Counted from the first letter of the stretch, positions 8,750 to 17,886 are shown. The stretch is 64,000 bases of DNA from Geomonas oryzae (GCF_004117875.1 NZ_RAHW01000004.1:1-64000), one strand, 5' to 3'. Notes: generated by a model from the sequence alone, not told the origin. Made by a program: numbers and translations.

Positions 8750-10081
8750 ATGAAACGCAAGAAACTGCCGAAACTGCTCTACGCCGACAGCCAGGGCAAC
8801 ATCTACGATCACCCCTACCTCAACATGGCAGGCATGAGCGCCAACGAAGCCGTACTCCCCGAGTCGGTGGAGCTGATCCCGCTCCCCGAGGACAGCCGCC
8901 TCTTCACCATACCCGACACCCCGCCCGTCGCCTGGGACGAGCGCGAGGGGCGTTTTCGCACCGTGAGCCACGTCAAGGAGGGGCGGCGCAGCATGAAGGT
9001 CCAGGCCGTCTCAGCCTTCATGGCCCCAGGCTACATGCGCACCCTGCTTCCCGCCTGCGAATACGCGAAGAAGAGGGTGCATCTGCCGCTTTGGTCCTAC
9101 ACCGCCGTGGGGTGGGACGAGGAGACGGAGCGCTTCGTCGTGGCGGCGACCCGCGTGGACGCCAACGAGAACTGGCTGCCGAAGAATTACGACGACAGAA
9201 AGCTCGATCCCCTGGTGCGCAAGCTGCTCGCCGAGTTCCCGAAGAACCGGCTCATCGAGCAGCTCTCCCGTTGCGCCGTCGACTACCACTGCTTCGCGGC
9301 CAAGAACCTCTTCTTCCGCAGGTGGGAAGCACCCATCCCGACCTCGCCGGTCTGCAACTCGCGCTGCCTCGGGTGCATCAGCCTGCAGCCGTCCGATTGC
9401 TGCCCCTCGAACCACGAGCGCATCCCGTTCGTGCCGACACCGGAGGAGATCGTCGAGCTCATGCTGCCGCATCTTTTGCAGGCGCCGGAGCCGATCGTCT
9501 CTTACGGCCAAGGGTGCGAGGGGGACCCGATCATGCAGGCGGACACCGTCGCCGAGGCGACCAGGAGACTCAAGGCCGGCAGCTCACGCGGCACGGTGAA
9601 CTTCAACTCGAACGGCTCCATGCCGGACCGGATCCGCATGCTCTGCGACGCGGGGATGGACTCCATGCGCTTCTCGATGAATTCGGTGCAGGAGGGGTTC
9701 TACAACAACTACTACCGTCCCAAGGGGTACCGCTTCGCCGACGTGGTGGAATCGGTGAAGACGGCCAAGGAGCGCGGTCTCTTCACCATGATCAACTACC
9801 TCGTCTCGCCCGGCGTGACGGACAGCCCGTCCGAGGTCGAGGCGCTCCTCAAGTTCATCGACACGACCGGCGTGGACATGCTGCAGATGAGGAACCTCTC
9901 CATCGATCCCGCTTTCTACAACGAGAGGATGGGGGTGGAAAAGAGGGGGATCGGGATGTACCGGATGCTGCAGGAGGTGAAACGGGAGTTCCCGAAGATC
10001 CAGTACGGCTACTTCAACAGGACGCGCGAGAAGTTCTTCCCGGAGGGGTTTGAGAAAGGGTGGCCGATCAAAGGCAATTGA
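8750..10081 (+). CDS. Radical SAM protein
   Basis: The 443-residue protein has an N-terminal extension of about 200 residues, then the CX3CX2C cluster motif C-N-S-R-C-L-G-C, followed by further cysteines (SDCCPSN) that may form a second site. A GQGCEGDP element and an NFNSNGS strand complete the TIM-barrel-like core. The substrate is unknown. The ATG at 8750 has aagg upstream and follows the inverted repeat; the frame continues further upstream only through repeat sequence. The divergent neighbour is also a radical-SAM protein, so the two may share a pathway. Confidence 0.85.
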   Translation: MKRKKLPKLLYADSQGNIYDHPYLNMAGMSANEAVLPESVELIPLPEDSRLFTIPDTPPVAWDEREGRFRTVSHVKEGRRSMKVQAVSAFMAPGYMRTLLPACEYAKKRVHLPLWSYTAVGWDEETERFVVAATRVDANENWLPKNYDDRKLDPLVRKLLAEFPKNRLIEQLSRCAVDYHCFAAKNLFFRRWEAPIPTSPVCNSRCLGCISLQPSDCCPSNHERIPFVPTPEEIVELMLPHLLQAPEPIVSYGQGCEGDPIMQADTVAEATRRLKAGSSRGTVNFNSNGSMPDRIRMLCDAGMDSMRFSMNSVQEGFYNNYYRPKGYRFADVVESVKTAKERGLFTMINYLVSPGVTDSPSEVEALLKFIDTTGVDMLQMRNLSIDPAFYNERMGVEKRGIGMYRMLQEVKREFPKIQYGYFNRTREKFFPEGFEKGWPIKGN

Positions 10082-10110
10082 CAGTTGACGATTGACAATT
10101 GACAGTGAAC
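10076..10110. repeat. 7-bp tandem repeat (attgaca-like, about 5 copies)
   Basis: Consecutive units attgaca, gttgacg, attgaca, attgaca and gtgaacg overlap the stop codon of the radical-SAM gene and run into the intergenic space. Confidence 0.7.
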
Positions 10111-10150
10111 GGCCTTTCCATACGTTGCATTACTAGGGGGGCCGTCGCGG

Positions 10151-10633
10151 CTATTTCAGCAACTGCTCCAGCTTCTTAAGGTCGAAACCCTCGACGATCC
10201 TGCCGTAGATCATGAAGGTGGGGGTGGCGTTCATCTTGTTCGCCTTCGCGATCTCTTCGTGCTCCTTCTGAAGCTTGATCCCGGCAGGGGTGATCTCGGA
10301 GAGCTTTCTCTTGTCGAAGGTGTCGGAAGCGGCCTCGTGGAACGCCTTCGCCTTGTCCTTCGCGGACAGGATGTACTGGACCTTGTCCTTGGACATCGGA
10401 TGTCTTTTCAGCGGGATGAAGAAGACGTAGCGGGTGACGTCGGTCCGTTTCTCGAAGTACGCCTCGGCCTTGCGGCAGAAGGGGCAGTCCGGGTCGGTGA
10501 ACTCGATCACCGTGGTCTTGCCGTTGCCGATCTTGACCGCCTTGTCCAGATCGAGGCTGTCCTTCGCCGCAAACGCCGATGCCGCGACGATCAGCGCGAG
10601 CAGGACCACAAGCGGCATCATCCATCTATTCAT
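10151..10633 (-). CDS. Periplasmic thioredoxin-fold protein, DsbA/DsbC-like (CPFC)
   Basis: The 160-residue protein has a signal peptide (to AFA near residue 22). A thioredoxin fold follows with the redox pair C-P-F-C at residues 50-53 and a cis-proline loop A-T-P-T-F near residue 143. It should catalyse or proofread disulfides in the periplasm, which matters in a genome rich in secreted cysteine-containing cytochromes. It lacks the DsbC dimerisation domain. The ATG at 10633 has aggag seven bases upstream. It lies 16 bases after acyP and is probably the last gene of the proC-acyP operon. Confidence 0.82.
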   Translation of the reverse strand: MNRWMMPLVVLLALIVAASAFAAKDSLDLDKAVKIGNGKTTVIEFTDPDCPFCRKAEAYFEKRTDVTRYVFFIPLKRHPMSKDKVQYILSAKDKAKAFHEAASDTFDKRKLSEITPAGIKLQKEHEEIAKANKMNATPTFMIYGRIVEGFDLKKLEQLLK

Positions 10634-10649
10634 TCCGTCTCTCCTGTGA

Positions 10650-10934
10650 CTATTCATCGCCGTACCTGATGCTGAAACCGGCGCACTCCCCGGTGTACTC
10701 CCCCGCCTTCTCGATCAACTCGTCCACGCGCGCGGCTTCCGGACCCCGCCGGCACCACTGCACCATGGCCCGGACGTCGTCTTCCTCCCCTTCGAAACAC
10801 GCCTCGACGGAGCCGTCGGCCAGGTTGCGCACCCAGCCGGAGACGTTATGCCCGGCCGCGGTTCGGGCGGTGTGGTGCCTGAAGGCGACTCCCTGCACCC
10901 GGCCGCGCACGAGGACCATCGTCCTTATTTTCAC
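10650..10934 (-). CDS. acyP: Acylphosphatase
   Basis: The 94-residue length and both signature motifs fit acylphosphatase: V-R-G-R-V-Q-G-V-A-F-R near the N-terminus (catalytic arginine) and G-W-V-R-N-L-A-D-G-S-V-E (catalytic asparagine). It hydrolyses carboxyl-phosphate bonds. The start overlaps the proC stop by four bases (ATGA), indicating translational coupling. Confidence 0.93.
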   Translation of the reverse strand: MKIRTMVLVRGRVQGVAFRHHTARTAAGHNVSGWVRNLADGSVEACFEGEEDDVRAMVQWCRRGPEAARVDELIEKAGEYTGECAGFSIRYGDE

Positions 10935-11731
10935 TTTTCCCCCAGCTCCTTGGAGCGCGCGACGCAGACATCGACCGCATTGATGGTGGCGGCACGGAAG
11001 CCGTCGCAGTCGAGGGAGTGCATCGCGGCGATGGTGGTCCCCCCGGGGGAGGCGACGTTGCTTTTCAGGACCGCCGGGTGCTCGTGGCTTTCCAGGAGGA
11101 GCTTTGCGGTGCCGTAGACGGTCTGGGACGCGAGGGCGGTCGCAACGTCCCTGGTGAGGCCGTGCTTCACGCCGGCATCGCTCAACGCCTCGATGAAGGT
11201 GAGCACGTAGGCCGGGCCGCTGCCGGAGACGCCGGTTACCGCGTCGAGGAGCTTCTCTTCCACGACGCAGGTGGTCCCGACCAGGTCGAAGATCCTGCGG
11301 GTGAGCGCCAGGTCGTCCTCGGTGGCGTTGTAGCCGCGGGCGATCGCGGATGCCCCTGCAAGCACGAGCGCAGGCGTGTTGGGCATGACCCGCACCACGC
11401 GGGCGCCGGCACCCAGCATCCCCTCGATGGCGGCGCTTTTGACCCCGGCCATTATCGATATGAAGAGCTTCTCAGGCGTCGCGTCGAGGTGGGAGAGCAC
11501 CTGGGAGGCGACCTGTGGTTTCACGGCGAGGATCACGGTGTCGCTCATACGGCACAGCGCGACGTTGTCCGAGAGCACCTGCACGCCGTAACGCTCGGCG
11601 AGCAGCTTGCGGCGCGGCTCGGAGGGCTCGGAGACCGCCAGCTCGGCGGCAGGGACGCCGCCCGCCAAAAGCCCCTTGATGATCGCCTCGGCCATGTTGC
11701 CGCCGCCGATGAAACCCGTTCTCTTCTCCAT
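10931..11731 (-). CDS. proC: Pyrroline-5-carboxylate reductase
   Basis: The 266-residue protein starts with the NAD(P)-binding motif G-F-I-G-G-G-N-M-A-E-A-I. It carries the family C-terminal signature V-x-S-P-G-G-T-T-I-A-A-M, and has VMPNTPA in the middle. It performs the last step of proline synthesis. It is first in an operon with acyP (overlapping) and the Dsb-like gene. Confidence 0.95.
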   Translation of the reverse strand: MEKRTGFIGGGNMAEAIIKGLLAGGVPAAELAVSEPSEPRRKLLAERYGVQVLSDNVALCRMSDTVILAVKPQVASQVLSHLDATPEKLFISIMAGVKSAAIEGMLGAGARVVRVMPNTPALVLAGASAIARGYNATEDDLALTRRIFDLVGTTCVVEEKLLDAVTGVSGSGPAYVLTFIEALSDAGVKHGLTRDVATALASQTVYGTAKLLLESHEHPAVLKSNVASPGGTTIAAMHSLDCDGFRAATINAVDVCVARSKELGEK

Positions 11732-11892
11732 GCCTTGCCTCCCGCCTCAGTAAGGATTTAGTTCCAGTGATAGGTAATAAATCCGCCCCCAAATGTCAAC
11801 AGAATTGATTAGATTTAATTATTGTTGGTGCGGCGGCTGAGGCGGTTGTCACAGTGACCGCATAGGCTAGACTGAAACCCTGGAGGTGCGCC

Positions 11893-13062
11893 GTGTTCAA
11901 AGGCATTACCGGCAACGTTCTCATCCTGGGCCTCGTCAGTTTCTTCACCGACGTCTCAAGCGAGATGATCTACCCGCTTTTGCCGTTGTTTCTTACCGGA
12001 GTGCTCGGAGCAGGTCCTGTATTCCTCGGGGCCATTGAGGGAGTGGCGGAATCGACCGCTTCCTTTTTGAAGCTCGTCTCCGGCATAGTGTCCGACCGTG
12101 TGCACAGCAGGAAAGGGCTGGTGCTTTCCGGGTACGCGATCTCCTCGCTGATGCGCCCTCTGATCGGGAGCGCCGGCACGCCGCTCGCCGTGCTGCTCAT
12201 CCGGACCGGCGACCGGGTGGGGAAGGGGATCCGCACCTCGCCGCGCGACGCGCTGATCGCCGATTCCGTGGAGCCTTCCATGCGCGGAAAGGCCTACGGG
12301 TTCCACAGGTCGATGGACCACGCAGGCGCCCTGGTCGGGCCTCTCATCGCGACCTTTCTGCTTGCCTACTTCATAAGCGACCTGCGCCAGCTCTTCTGGC
12401 TTGCCGGCATCCCCGGGATCGCGGCGGTCCTTCTCATCATCTGGAAGGTGCGGGAGACCCGGCGGGTCCTCCAGCCCGGACGGCGGCTGCGCCTGACCGC
12501 GCTTCCCGCAGGTCCTCTCAGAAGGTACCTGCTGATCCTCTTTCTTTTCACCCTCGGCAATTCCTCGGACGCCTTTCTTCTCTTGAAGGCGGGAGCGCTC
12601 GGAACTCCTGCATACCGCCTGCCGCTTCTGTGGGCCTTCTTTCACCTGGTGAAGATGCTTGCCACCATGCCCTTCGGCGCCCTCTCCGACCGTATCGGCC
12701 GGCGGTCGGTGATCGTTGCCGGCTGGTGCGTCTATGCCGTGTCCTACCTTGGCTTCGGCCTCGCCGGAAGTGAGGTCGAGATCTGGCTCCTCTTCGCGCT
12801 CTACGGAATCTTCTTCGGCCTTACCGAAGGGGTGGAAAAGGCGTTCGTGGCCGACCTGGCCAGGGAAGCTGAAGTCGGCGCCGCGTTCGGCTGGTTCCAC
12901 TTCGCCGTCGGTGCGGGCGCGCTGCCGGCGAGCCTGCTGTTCGGAAGCATCTGGCAGCTTGAAGGGGGCGCGGCTCCCTTTCTCTTCGGCGCGTCCCTGT
13001 CCGCCGTGGCTGCCATTCTACTTGTGACCGTGGTCAAAGTGCCGTCTCCGCCCCGGCACTGA
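11893..13062 (+). CDS. MFS transporter
   Basis: The 389-residue protein has about twelve hydrophobic segments and the MFS loop motif G-K-G-I-R-T-S-P-R-D-A with D-R near residues 100-115. A second loop, G-A-L-S-D-R-I-G-R-R, falls between the halves. The start is GTG with ctggagg upstream. The N-terminal F-F-T-D-V-S-S-E-M motif is shared by a group of uncharacterised MFS carriers. The substrate is not predictable. Confidence 0.87.
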   Translation: MFKGITGNVLILGLVSFFTDVSSEMIYPLLPLFLTGVLGAGPVFLGAIEGVAESTASFLKLVSGIVSDRVHSRKGLVLSGYAISSLMRPLIGSAGTPLAVLLIRTGDRVGKGIRTSPRDALIADSVEPSMRGKAYGFHRSMDHAGALVGPLIATFLLAYFISDLRQLFWLAGIPGIAAVLLIIWKVRETRRVLQPGRRLRLTALPAGPLRRYLLILFLFTLGNSSDAFLLLKAGALGTPAYRLPLLWAFFHLVKMLATMPFGALSDRIGRRSVIVAGWCVYAVSYLGFGLAGSEVEIWLLFALYGIFFGLTEGVEKAFVADLAREAEVGAAFGWFHFAVGAGALPASLLFGSIWQLEGGAAPFLFGASLSAVAAILLVTVVKVPSPPRH

Positions 13063-13949
13063 CTTTGTTTCACCCTCCTGAAGTCATTTCCCTTGCAGCC
13101 AAAGTCATTGATTCCCCGCTGGATACAAAAGTCCTTGTGACTTTTCCTCTCGTGAGAGCATTTTTTCCCTAAAGCCAGTATTAGCATTGCCGATAATGTC
13201 TTTTGTGTCTGGAAGCTTACTCTTTATGTCAAAAAACAGACCTAAAAGACGACTCTATGACTTCGAGGTTCCTGTTATTAGAGTGGTTTCCGGGTGAGTT
13301 GGCTTGTATTTCAGATGTTTATGCAATTGGTAAAGATCGTGCAAATTGTTCAGAGTGCACGCTCCGATGCAAATTGAAACCGGTTCAGCGGCGAAGACCG
13401 ACAAACGACGATTCCGGCGCAACAAAGGCCAGAAGCCCCCTGAATCAAGACATAAGCATGACTGATGCGGGGTTGCCCGCACAAAACGACAGACGCTTGT
13501 TGTGACAAAAAACTGACTTCTCTCATTGACCTTTTGTAGTTGCAGGATGATCGCATTGTAAGATTTGGTTAATATTAGTTCTGCTGATGCCGATGGCAGG
13601 CTGCCATTGTGTGAAATATTTTTAAGATATATTTAATGTCGGCGATCAAAAATGTTTGCAACCTGGCTTGCACTACGAAAAAGCTGCTGTAACTTTAGCA
13701 GTGGTCCCAATTAGTCAAGCACATCCGCTAACATGATTCTAAATTTTTATTAATATAGAATAATGACTGGTGTGTCAGCACGCCTAAGAGTATTCCCAAT
13801 TATTTCGTTTTTCTTATAAGCAGAAACTTTAAAATTTATGACAGTAATGGATGGCGGCATCTCCGCTTGGAGACCCGGCTCCCTGTCGTTCGTTCACGCA
13901 GCAACGGATTACTGGATAACGATTCACACTACGAAAAGGAGGGGATGTC
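13063..13949. other. 887-base AT-richer region with no convincing gene
   Basis: Base composition drops sharply compared with both flanks. A 100-codon frame at 13203-13505 lacks a ribosome site, a recognisable motif and high-GC codon use, and I do not call it. Near the 3' end a small hairpin (tctcc-gctt-ggaga, about 13858-13875) lies in a 100-base leader before the porin gene. This is the probable promoter and leader zone of electron-conduit module A, but I recognise no known riboswitch in it. Confidence 0.5.
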
Positions 13950-15281
13950 TTGATAAGCCACCAAGAAGAAGGATCAGGACGCGAAAAATGTAGTCTCCTG
14001 AGGACTGCGTGGGTGGTGCTGGCGGCGTCTTCGGTGATGCTGGCCCAACCGGTCCTGGCAGCTGACTACACCATCACCGGCAGCTCCAACACCTACCTGC
14101 GCATGACCAGGACGATCAGCAAGGACGACCTCTACCCGCTGTACGAGTACCTGCGTTTCTCGGTATCCACGGCAGAGAAGGACGGCAGCTCCGTCTCGCT
14201 GCACTTGGGTGCGTGGGGGCGGCTCGACCTCGTCGACAAGTCCAGCGATCACTACACCGACGGGGACCTCCAGTACGGCTTCCTGAGCTACCAGGGTGCG
14301 AAAAACAACCTGGTGGTGAACGTGGGACGCCAGTTCGTCACCGAAGGGGTGGCAGCCGAGAGGATCGACGGCCTCTACGCGAGAAGCGATTTCGCCGCCG
14401 GCTTCACCGCCGCCGCCTTCGTCGGGCAGCCCGTCGTTACCGACCCGAGCTACAAGGGAGGCGACTACATCTACGGCGGCCGCGTGGCCCAGGGGAAAGC
14501 GGGGCTCTACACCATCGGGGTGAGCGCGCTCAGAAACGAGTCCGACGTCGCCCGCGACCGCGAGGAAGAGGGGGTCGACGTCTGGCTTCATCCCGTGAAG
14601 CAGGTCGACCTTACCGGCCGTTCCAGCTACAACTCGATCACCTCGGGGTGGATGGAGCATGCCTACACCCTGTCCGTGGCTCCCATCGACCAGGTGACCT
14701 TGAGCGCCGACTTCTCGCGGATCAACTACAGTGACTACTTCTACAACGTGACCACCACCGCGTTCGCCCTCAAAAATAACGGCGGCGCGCTCGATCCCAA
14801 CGAGGAGCTGACCACGTACGGCGCGAGCGCCGCCTGGACCCCCAAAAAGGACCTGACCGTCGCGGCCGAGTACAAAAAGTACGACTACGAGATTCAGGGC
14901 TCCGGTGACTACGTGGGCGGCAAGGTGGCCTGGACCGCGCCGGGAGCGCTCTCCCTCGGGGGCTCGGTGCACCGGATGATCGGTGACTCCGAGCGGCTGC
15001 GCTATTACGACTACCGCCTTTACGCGCTGAAAAAAGTCGGACACGCCGAACTGGGACTCGACTTCTACAACGTAATCTTCGATCGCCCCATCGACGGCGT
15101 GAAGAGCAGCTTCGCCTTGACCGGCATCGCAGGTTACGAGGTCACCGAGAAACTGAAGGTCGGCGGGGACGTCGAGTACTCGCAGAGCCCGGATTTCGAC
15201 AGGGAGTGGAGGGCGCTCGTGAAGGTCGCTTATGCTTTCGACATGAAAACCGGCGAAAAGGGGGGCAAGAGTGAAAAGTAA
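13950..15281 (+). CDS. Outer-membrane beta-barrel porin of electron-conduit module A
   Basis: The 443-residue protein has a signal peptide ending at VLAA near residue 38. A body of alternating strands follows, rich in Tyr/Gly/Asp turns, with the last strand ending V-A-Y-A-F. It matches its module B paralogue closely (shared Y-L-R-M-T, L-Y-P-L-Y-E-Y, A-A-E-R-I-D-G-L, G-F-T-A-A-A-F-V-G). In porin-cytochrome conduits such a barrel sheathes haem proteins across the outer membrane. It starts at TTG (ggaggggatgtc upstream), where the TTG overlaps a two-codon ATG-TCT-TGA frame. The next gene overlaps by 11 bases. Confidence 0.85.
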   Translation: MISHQEEGSGREKCSLLRTAWVVLAASSVMLAQPVLAADYTITGSSNTYLRMTRTISKDDLYPLYEYLRFSVSTAEKDGSSVSLHLGAWGRLDLVDKSSDHYTDGDLQYGFLSYQGAKNNLVVNVGRQFVTEGVAAERIDGLYARSDFAAGFTAAAFVGQPVVTDPSYKGGDYIYGGRVAQGKAGLYTIGVSALRNESDVARDREEEGVDVWLHPVKQVDLTGRSSYNSITSGWMEHAYTLSVAPIDQVTLSADFSRINYSDYFYNVTTTAFALKNNGGALDPNEELTTYGASAAWTPKKDLTVAAEYKKYDYEIQGSGDYVGGKVAWTAPGALSLGGSVHRMIGDSERLRYYDYRLYALKKVGHAELGLDFYNVIFDRPIDGVKSSFALTGIAGYEVTEKLKVGGDVEYSQSPDFDREWRALVKVAYAFDMKTGEKGGKSEK

Positions 15282-15708
15282 ACTTCTGATTCTGCTGATG
15301 ATGCCGCTTATGGCATGTGTTCTCTTTGCCTGTGCCAACACGAACAGCGGCGCGAGGATCCATCCGGAAGCGGTTACGGGAACCCCGAACTGTACCGAGT
15401 GCCATACCGACGCCTATGCGGCGATGAACCACCAGGCCGTCGACTTCTTCAAAAAACACAGCATCTTCGCCACCAACGCGAGACGCTCCTGCAATTCCTG
15501 CCATGCCGAGTCCTTCTGCAGCGACTGCCATGCGCACAAGGAAGAGTTAAACCCCAACGTCAAGTACTCCGAGGCGGTGGAGCGCACCATGCCGCATCGC
15601 GGTGACTACATGAGCCAGCACAGGATCGACGGCAAGATGAATCCTGCCTCGTGCGCCAAGTGCCACGGACGTCAGAACAACGAGAGGTGCGTGACATGCC
15701 ACAAATAA
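15271..15708 (+). CDS. Pentahaem c-type cytochrome lipoprotein (module A)
   Basis: The 145-residue lipoprotein (lipobox LFA-Cys21) has five CXXCH sites: CTECH, CNSCH, CSDCH, CAKCH, CVTCH. Conserved histidines in between (for example N-H-Q-A and H-R-G-D-Y) can act as distal ligands. It probably carries electrons between the periplasm and the barrel. The start is GTG with a strong ribosome site (aaaagggggg), overlapping the barrel gene's end; its own end overlaps the next gene by 13 bases, so the three genes are translationally coupled. A close paralogue occurs in module B. Confidence 0.92.
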   Translation: MKSKLLILLMMPLMACVLFACANTNSGARIHPEAVTGTPNCTECHTDAYAAMNHQAVDFFKKHSIFATNARRSCNSCHAESFCSDCHAHKEELNPNVKYSEAVERTMPHRGDYMSQHRIDGKMNPASCAKCHGRQNNERCVTCHK

Positions 15709-16346
15709 CGACAAAAGTTCTGTCTTTTGCGGTTCTTGGTGCGCTGGCACTGGCCCTGTCGGGGTGCGGGGATGCCAACCCCAAGGCCTCTTTCGATCCG
15801 GCGGCAGGAAAGCACCCGGCCAACTGGCTTCCGGCGGGCCACTCCGCGGCCGCCGAGGAGGACGTGAACGGCTGTGCCGAGTGTCACGGCGAAGACCTCA
15901 ATGGCGGTATCTCGAAGGTCACCTGCTTCGGCACGGCGGGGTGCCACATCGGCGGAACCACGGCGATCCATCCGTTGGGGTGGGGGCAGGTCGCGTACCT
16001 GCGTCACCCGGCCTACATCGACGCCAACGGCACCGGTACCTGTGCCACGGCGCTTTGCCACGGCACCGATCTCCTCGGCGTGACCGACAGCGGGCCTTCC
16101 TGCCTCAGCTGCCACCAGGGCGGCACGGCGCAGGCACCCACGATCCATCCGTGGGGTGCCGCCGGCGACCCGGACCTCAGCAAGCACGCGACCTGGCTCA
16201 AAGCCAACCTGTCCGGCGGCAATTATGATTTCTCGACCTGCAAGAACGCAGTCTGCCATGGGACTGATCTGAGAGGCGCGTGGTTGAGTGGGCCGAGCTG
16301 CTACAACTGTCACAACAACGGTCCGCCGACGAGCCCGCTGAACTAG
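15696..16346 (+). CDS. Six-site CxxxxCH/CxxCH cytochrome lipoprotein (module A)
   Basis: The 216-residue protein has a lipobox LSG-Cys24. Haem-type sites are CAECH (60), an unusual CX5CH at 77-84 (C-F-G-T-A-G-C-H), CX4CH at 116-122, CLSCH (136), CX4CH at 182-188 and CYNCH (202). Paired CX4CH...CXXCH sites are the Geobacter-type domain known as TIGR01904. Whether the CX5CH site binds haem is uncertain; the paralogue has a normal CTQCH there. The ATG at 15696 (gagaggtg upstream) begins inside the preceding gene. Confidence 0.87.
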   Translation: MPQITTKVLSFAVLGALALALSGCGDANPKASFDPAAGKHPANWLPAGHSAAAEEDVNGCAECHGEDLNGGISKVTCFGTAGCHIGGTTAIHPLGWGQVAYLRHPAYIDANGTGTCATALCHGTDLLGVTDSGPSCLSCHQGGTAQAPTIHPWGAAGDPDLSKHATWLKANLSGGNYDFSTCKNAVCHGTDLRGAWLSGPSCYNCHNNGPPTSPLN

Positions 16347-16389
16347 GAACCGGTGGTTCATTTCCCTGATAGCAGAAGGAGAACATAAT

Positions 16390-17886
16390 ATGTGCATCCC
16401 CTGGAAGAAATACATTGCTGCTGCATTACTGCTCCTCTGTCTGCCGTTGGTCCTCATCGGCTGCGGCGGTGGCGGCGGTGGTGGCGGCGGCGAGACGAGG
16501 ATCATCTCGGGCGTGGCAGTGAAGGGGCCGATAGCGAACGGACTCGTCTCCGTGTACCGGCTTGCCCTGAACGGGACGCGCGGTGATCTCGTCGGATCGG
16601 GAACCACGGCTGTCGACGGCAGCTACGCGGTGAAGATTCCCGCCACGGTCACCGGCCCGGTGGTGGTAACCGTTACCGGGCGCCCCGGCGCCACCTACCT
16701 GAGCGAGAGCACCGGCGAAGCCGTGCCGTTCACGACGGCCGATTCCTTCAGCGCCGTGGTGGACAACTTCGACCCGGCCGTTCCCGTCACGGTCAGTCCG
16801 CTGACCGACATGGCGTACCAGAAATTGCCGGTGATCCTCGAGCAGAAACCGGGCACCGTCACCACCCAGGTACTGCAAGAATCTGTCGTGGCAGCAAACG
16901 CCCAGGTGGGCGATCTCTTCAACGTGACCGACATCCTGGCGCCGCCTGCGGAAAGCACCACCTACCAGGCCGCTCTCGCGGTGATCGATCAGATGATCGT
17001 CGATTCGCAGTTGTCCGACACGACCGCCGTAATGTCCGTTCTGAACGACGCCATCGTCGATGTCAACACGAGCGCCCCTGCGTATCAGACCTTCGTCGAC
17101 GTCTTCACCACCGCGGCAACCCAGGTGGCGGCGGACAACCCGACCCTTGCCACCACGGTGAACAGCATCACGCAGCAGGTCACCACCCCGCCGCCCGAGC
17201 CCGACTTCGGCGACGTGACGCCGCCTACCGTGGTCACCGGCCTTTCCGCGACCACCTTTGCCCTCACCTCGTCGACCAGCTCGGTCGTGCTCGTGTGGGA
17301 GAATTCCACCGACGCGAACGGCGTGGCCGGCTATGACATCTATCGCAACGGCGTGAAGGTCGGGACCTCGACTTCGAACACCTTCACCGATCAGCCGGTG
17401 ACCTCCAACGTCACCTACTCCTACACCGTGGTCGCCTTCGACGGCGCCGGCAACATGGCGGCCGCCAGCGCGCCGCTCTCCGTGAAGCCGAACCAGGCAT
17501 CGCTGAACGTGACCGTGAGCGGTCAGCTCTCGAACGACCTGCTTTCGCAGCTCGATATCATCGCACCCGCCGCGCCGACCGGTCTTGCCGCGGTGACCTC
17601 GGCGATCTCCGGCACCAACAGTTCGGTCGCTCTCACCTGGACCGCCGCGACCGACAACGTCGGCGTCACCGGGTACGAGATCTTCAGGGACGGCGTTAAG
17701 GTCGGCACCTCGACCTCGACCAGCTTCACCGACCAGTCGGTTACCTCCGCCGTTACCTATTCCTACACGGTGAAGGCCTTCGACAAGGCAGGCAACCGCT
17801 CCGCAGCCAGCACAGCACTCGCCGTAACCCCGAACAAGGCGTCTCTCGGGGTGACGGTAAACGGCCAGGTTACCACCGGCCCGTAA
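16390..17886 (+). CDS. Lipoprotein with two fibronectin type III domains (module A)
   Basis: The 498-residue protein has a lipobox LIG-Cys25 followed directly by nine glycines. A carboxypeptidase-regulatory-like beta domain follows (G-V-A-V-K-G-P-I-A-N-G, about 40-110), then a helical/threonine-rich stretch. Two Fn3 domains come last (about 265-360 and 385-490), each with the G-Y-[DE]-I-[YF]-R-[ND]-G-V-K-V-G-T-S core and a T-Y-S-Y-T-V strand. It has no haem site. It lies between cytochrome genes with a good ribosome site (gaaggag), so it may be a surface scaffold for the conduit; that is inference. Module B has no counterpart. Confidence 0.83.
   Translation: MCIPWKKYIAAALLLLCLPLVLIGCGGGGGGGGGETRIISGVAVKGPIANGLVSVYRLALNGTRGDLVGSGTTAVDGSYAVKIPATVTGPVVVTVTGRPGATYLSESTGEAVPFTTADSFSAVVDNFDPAVPVTVSPLTDMAYQKLPVILEQKPGTVTTQVLQESVVAANAQVGDLFNVTDILAPPAESTTYQAALAVIDQMIVDSQLSDTTAVMSVLNDAIVDVNTSAPAYQTFVDVFTTAATQVAADNPTLATTVNSITQQVTTPPPEPDFGDVTPPTVVTGLSATTFALTSSTSSVVLVWENSTDANGVAGYDIYRNGVKVGTSTSNTFTDQPVTSNVTYSYTVVAFDGAGNMAAASAPLSVKPNQASLNVTVSGQLSNDLLSQLDIIAPAAPTGLAAVTSAISGTNSSVALTWTAATDNVGVTGYEIFRDGVKVGTSTSTSFTDQSVTSAVTYSYTVKAFDKAGNRSAASTALAVTPNKASLGVTVNGQVTTGP

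Noticed and set aside
13203-13505. 100-codon frame in the AT-rich gap
   Set aside because: There is no ribosome site or recognisable motif, and the composition matches non-coding surroundings.
13840-13945. possible riboswitch in the leader of module A
   Set aside because: A small hairpin and a cccggct segment are present, but the AAACC and AAAGCC cores of GEMM and the cores of other known classes are absent.
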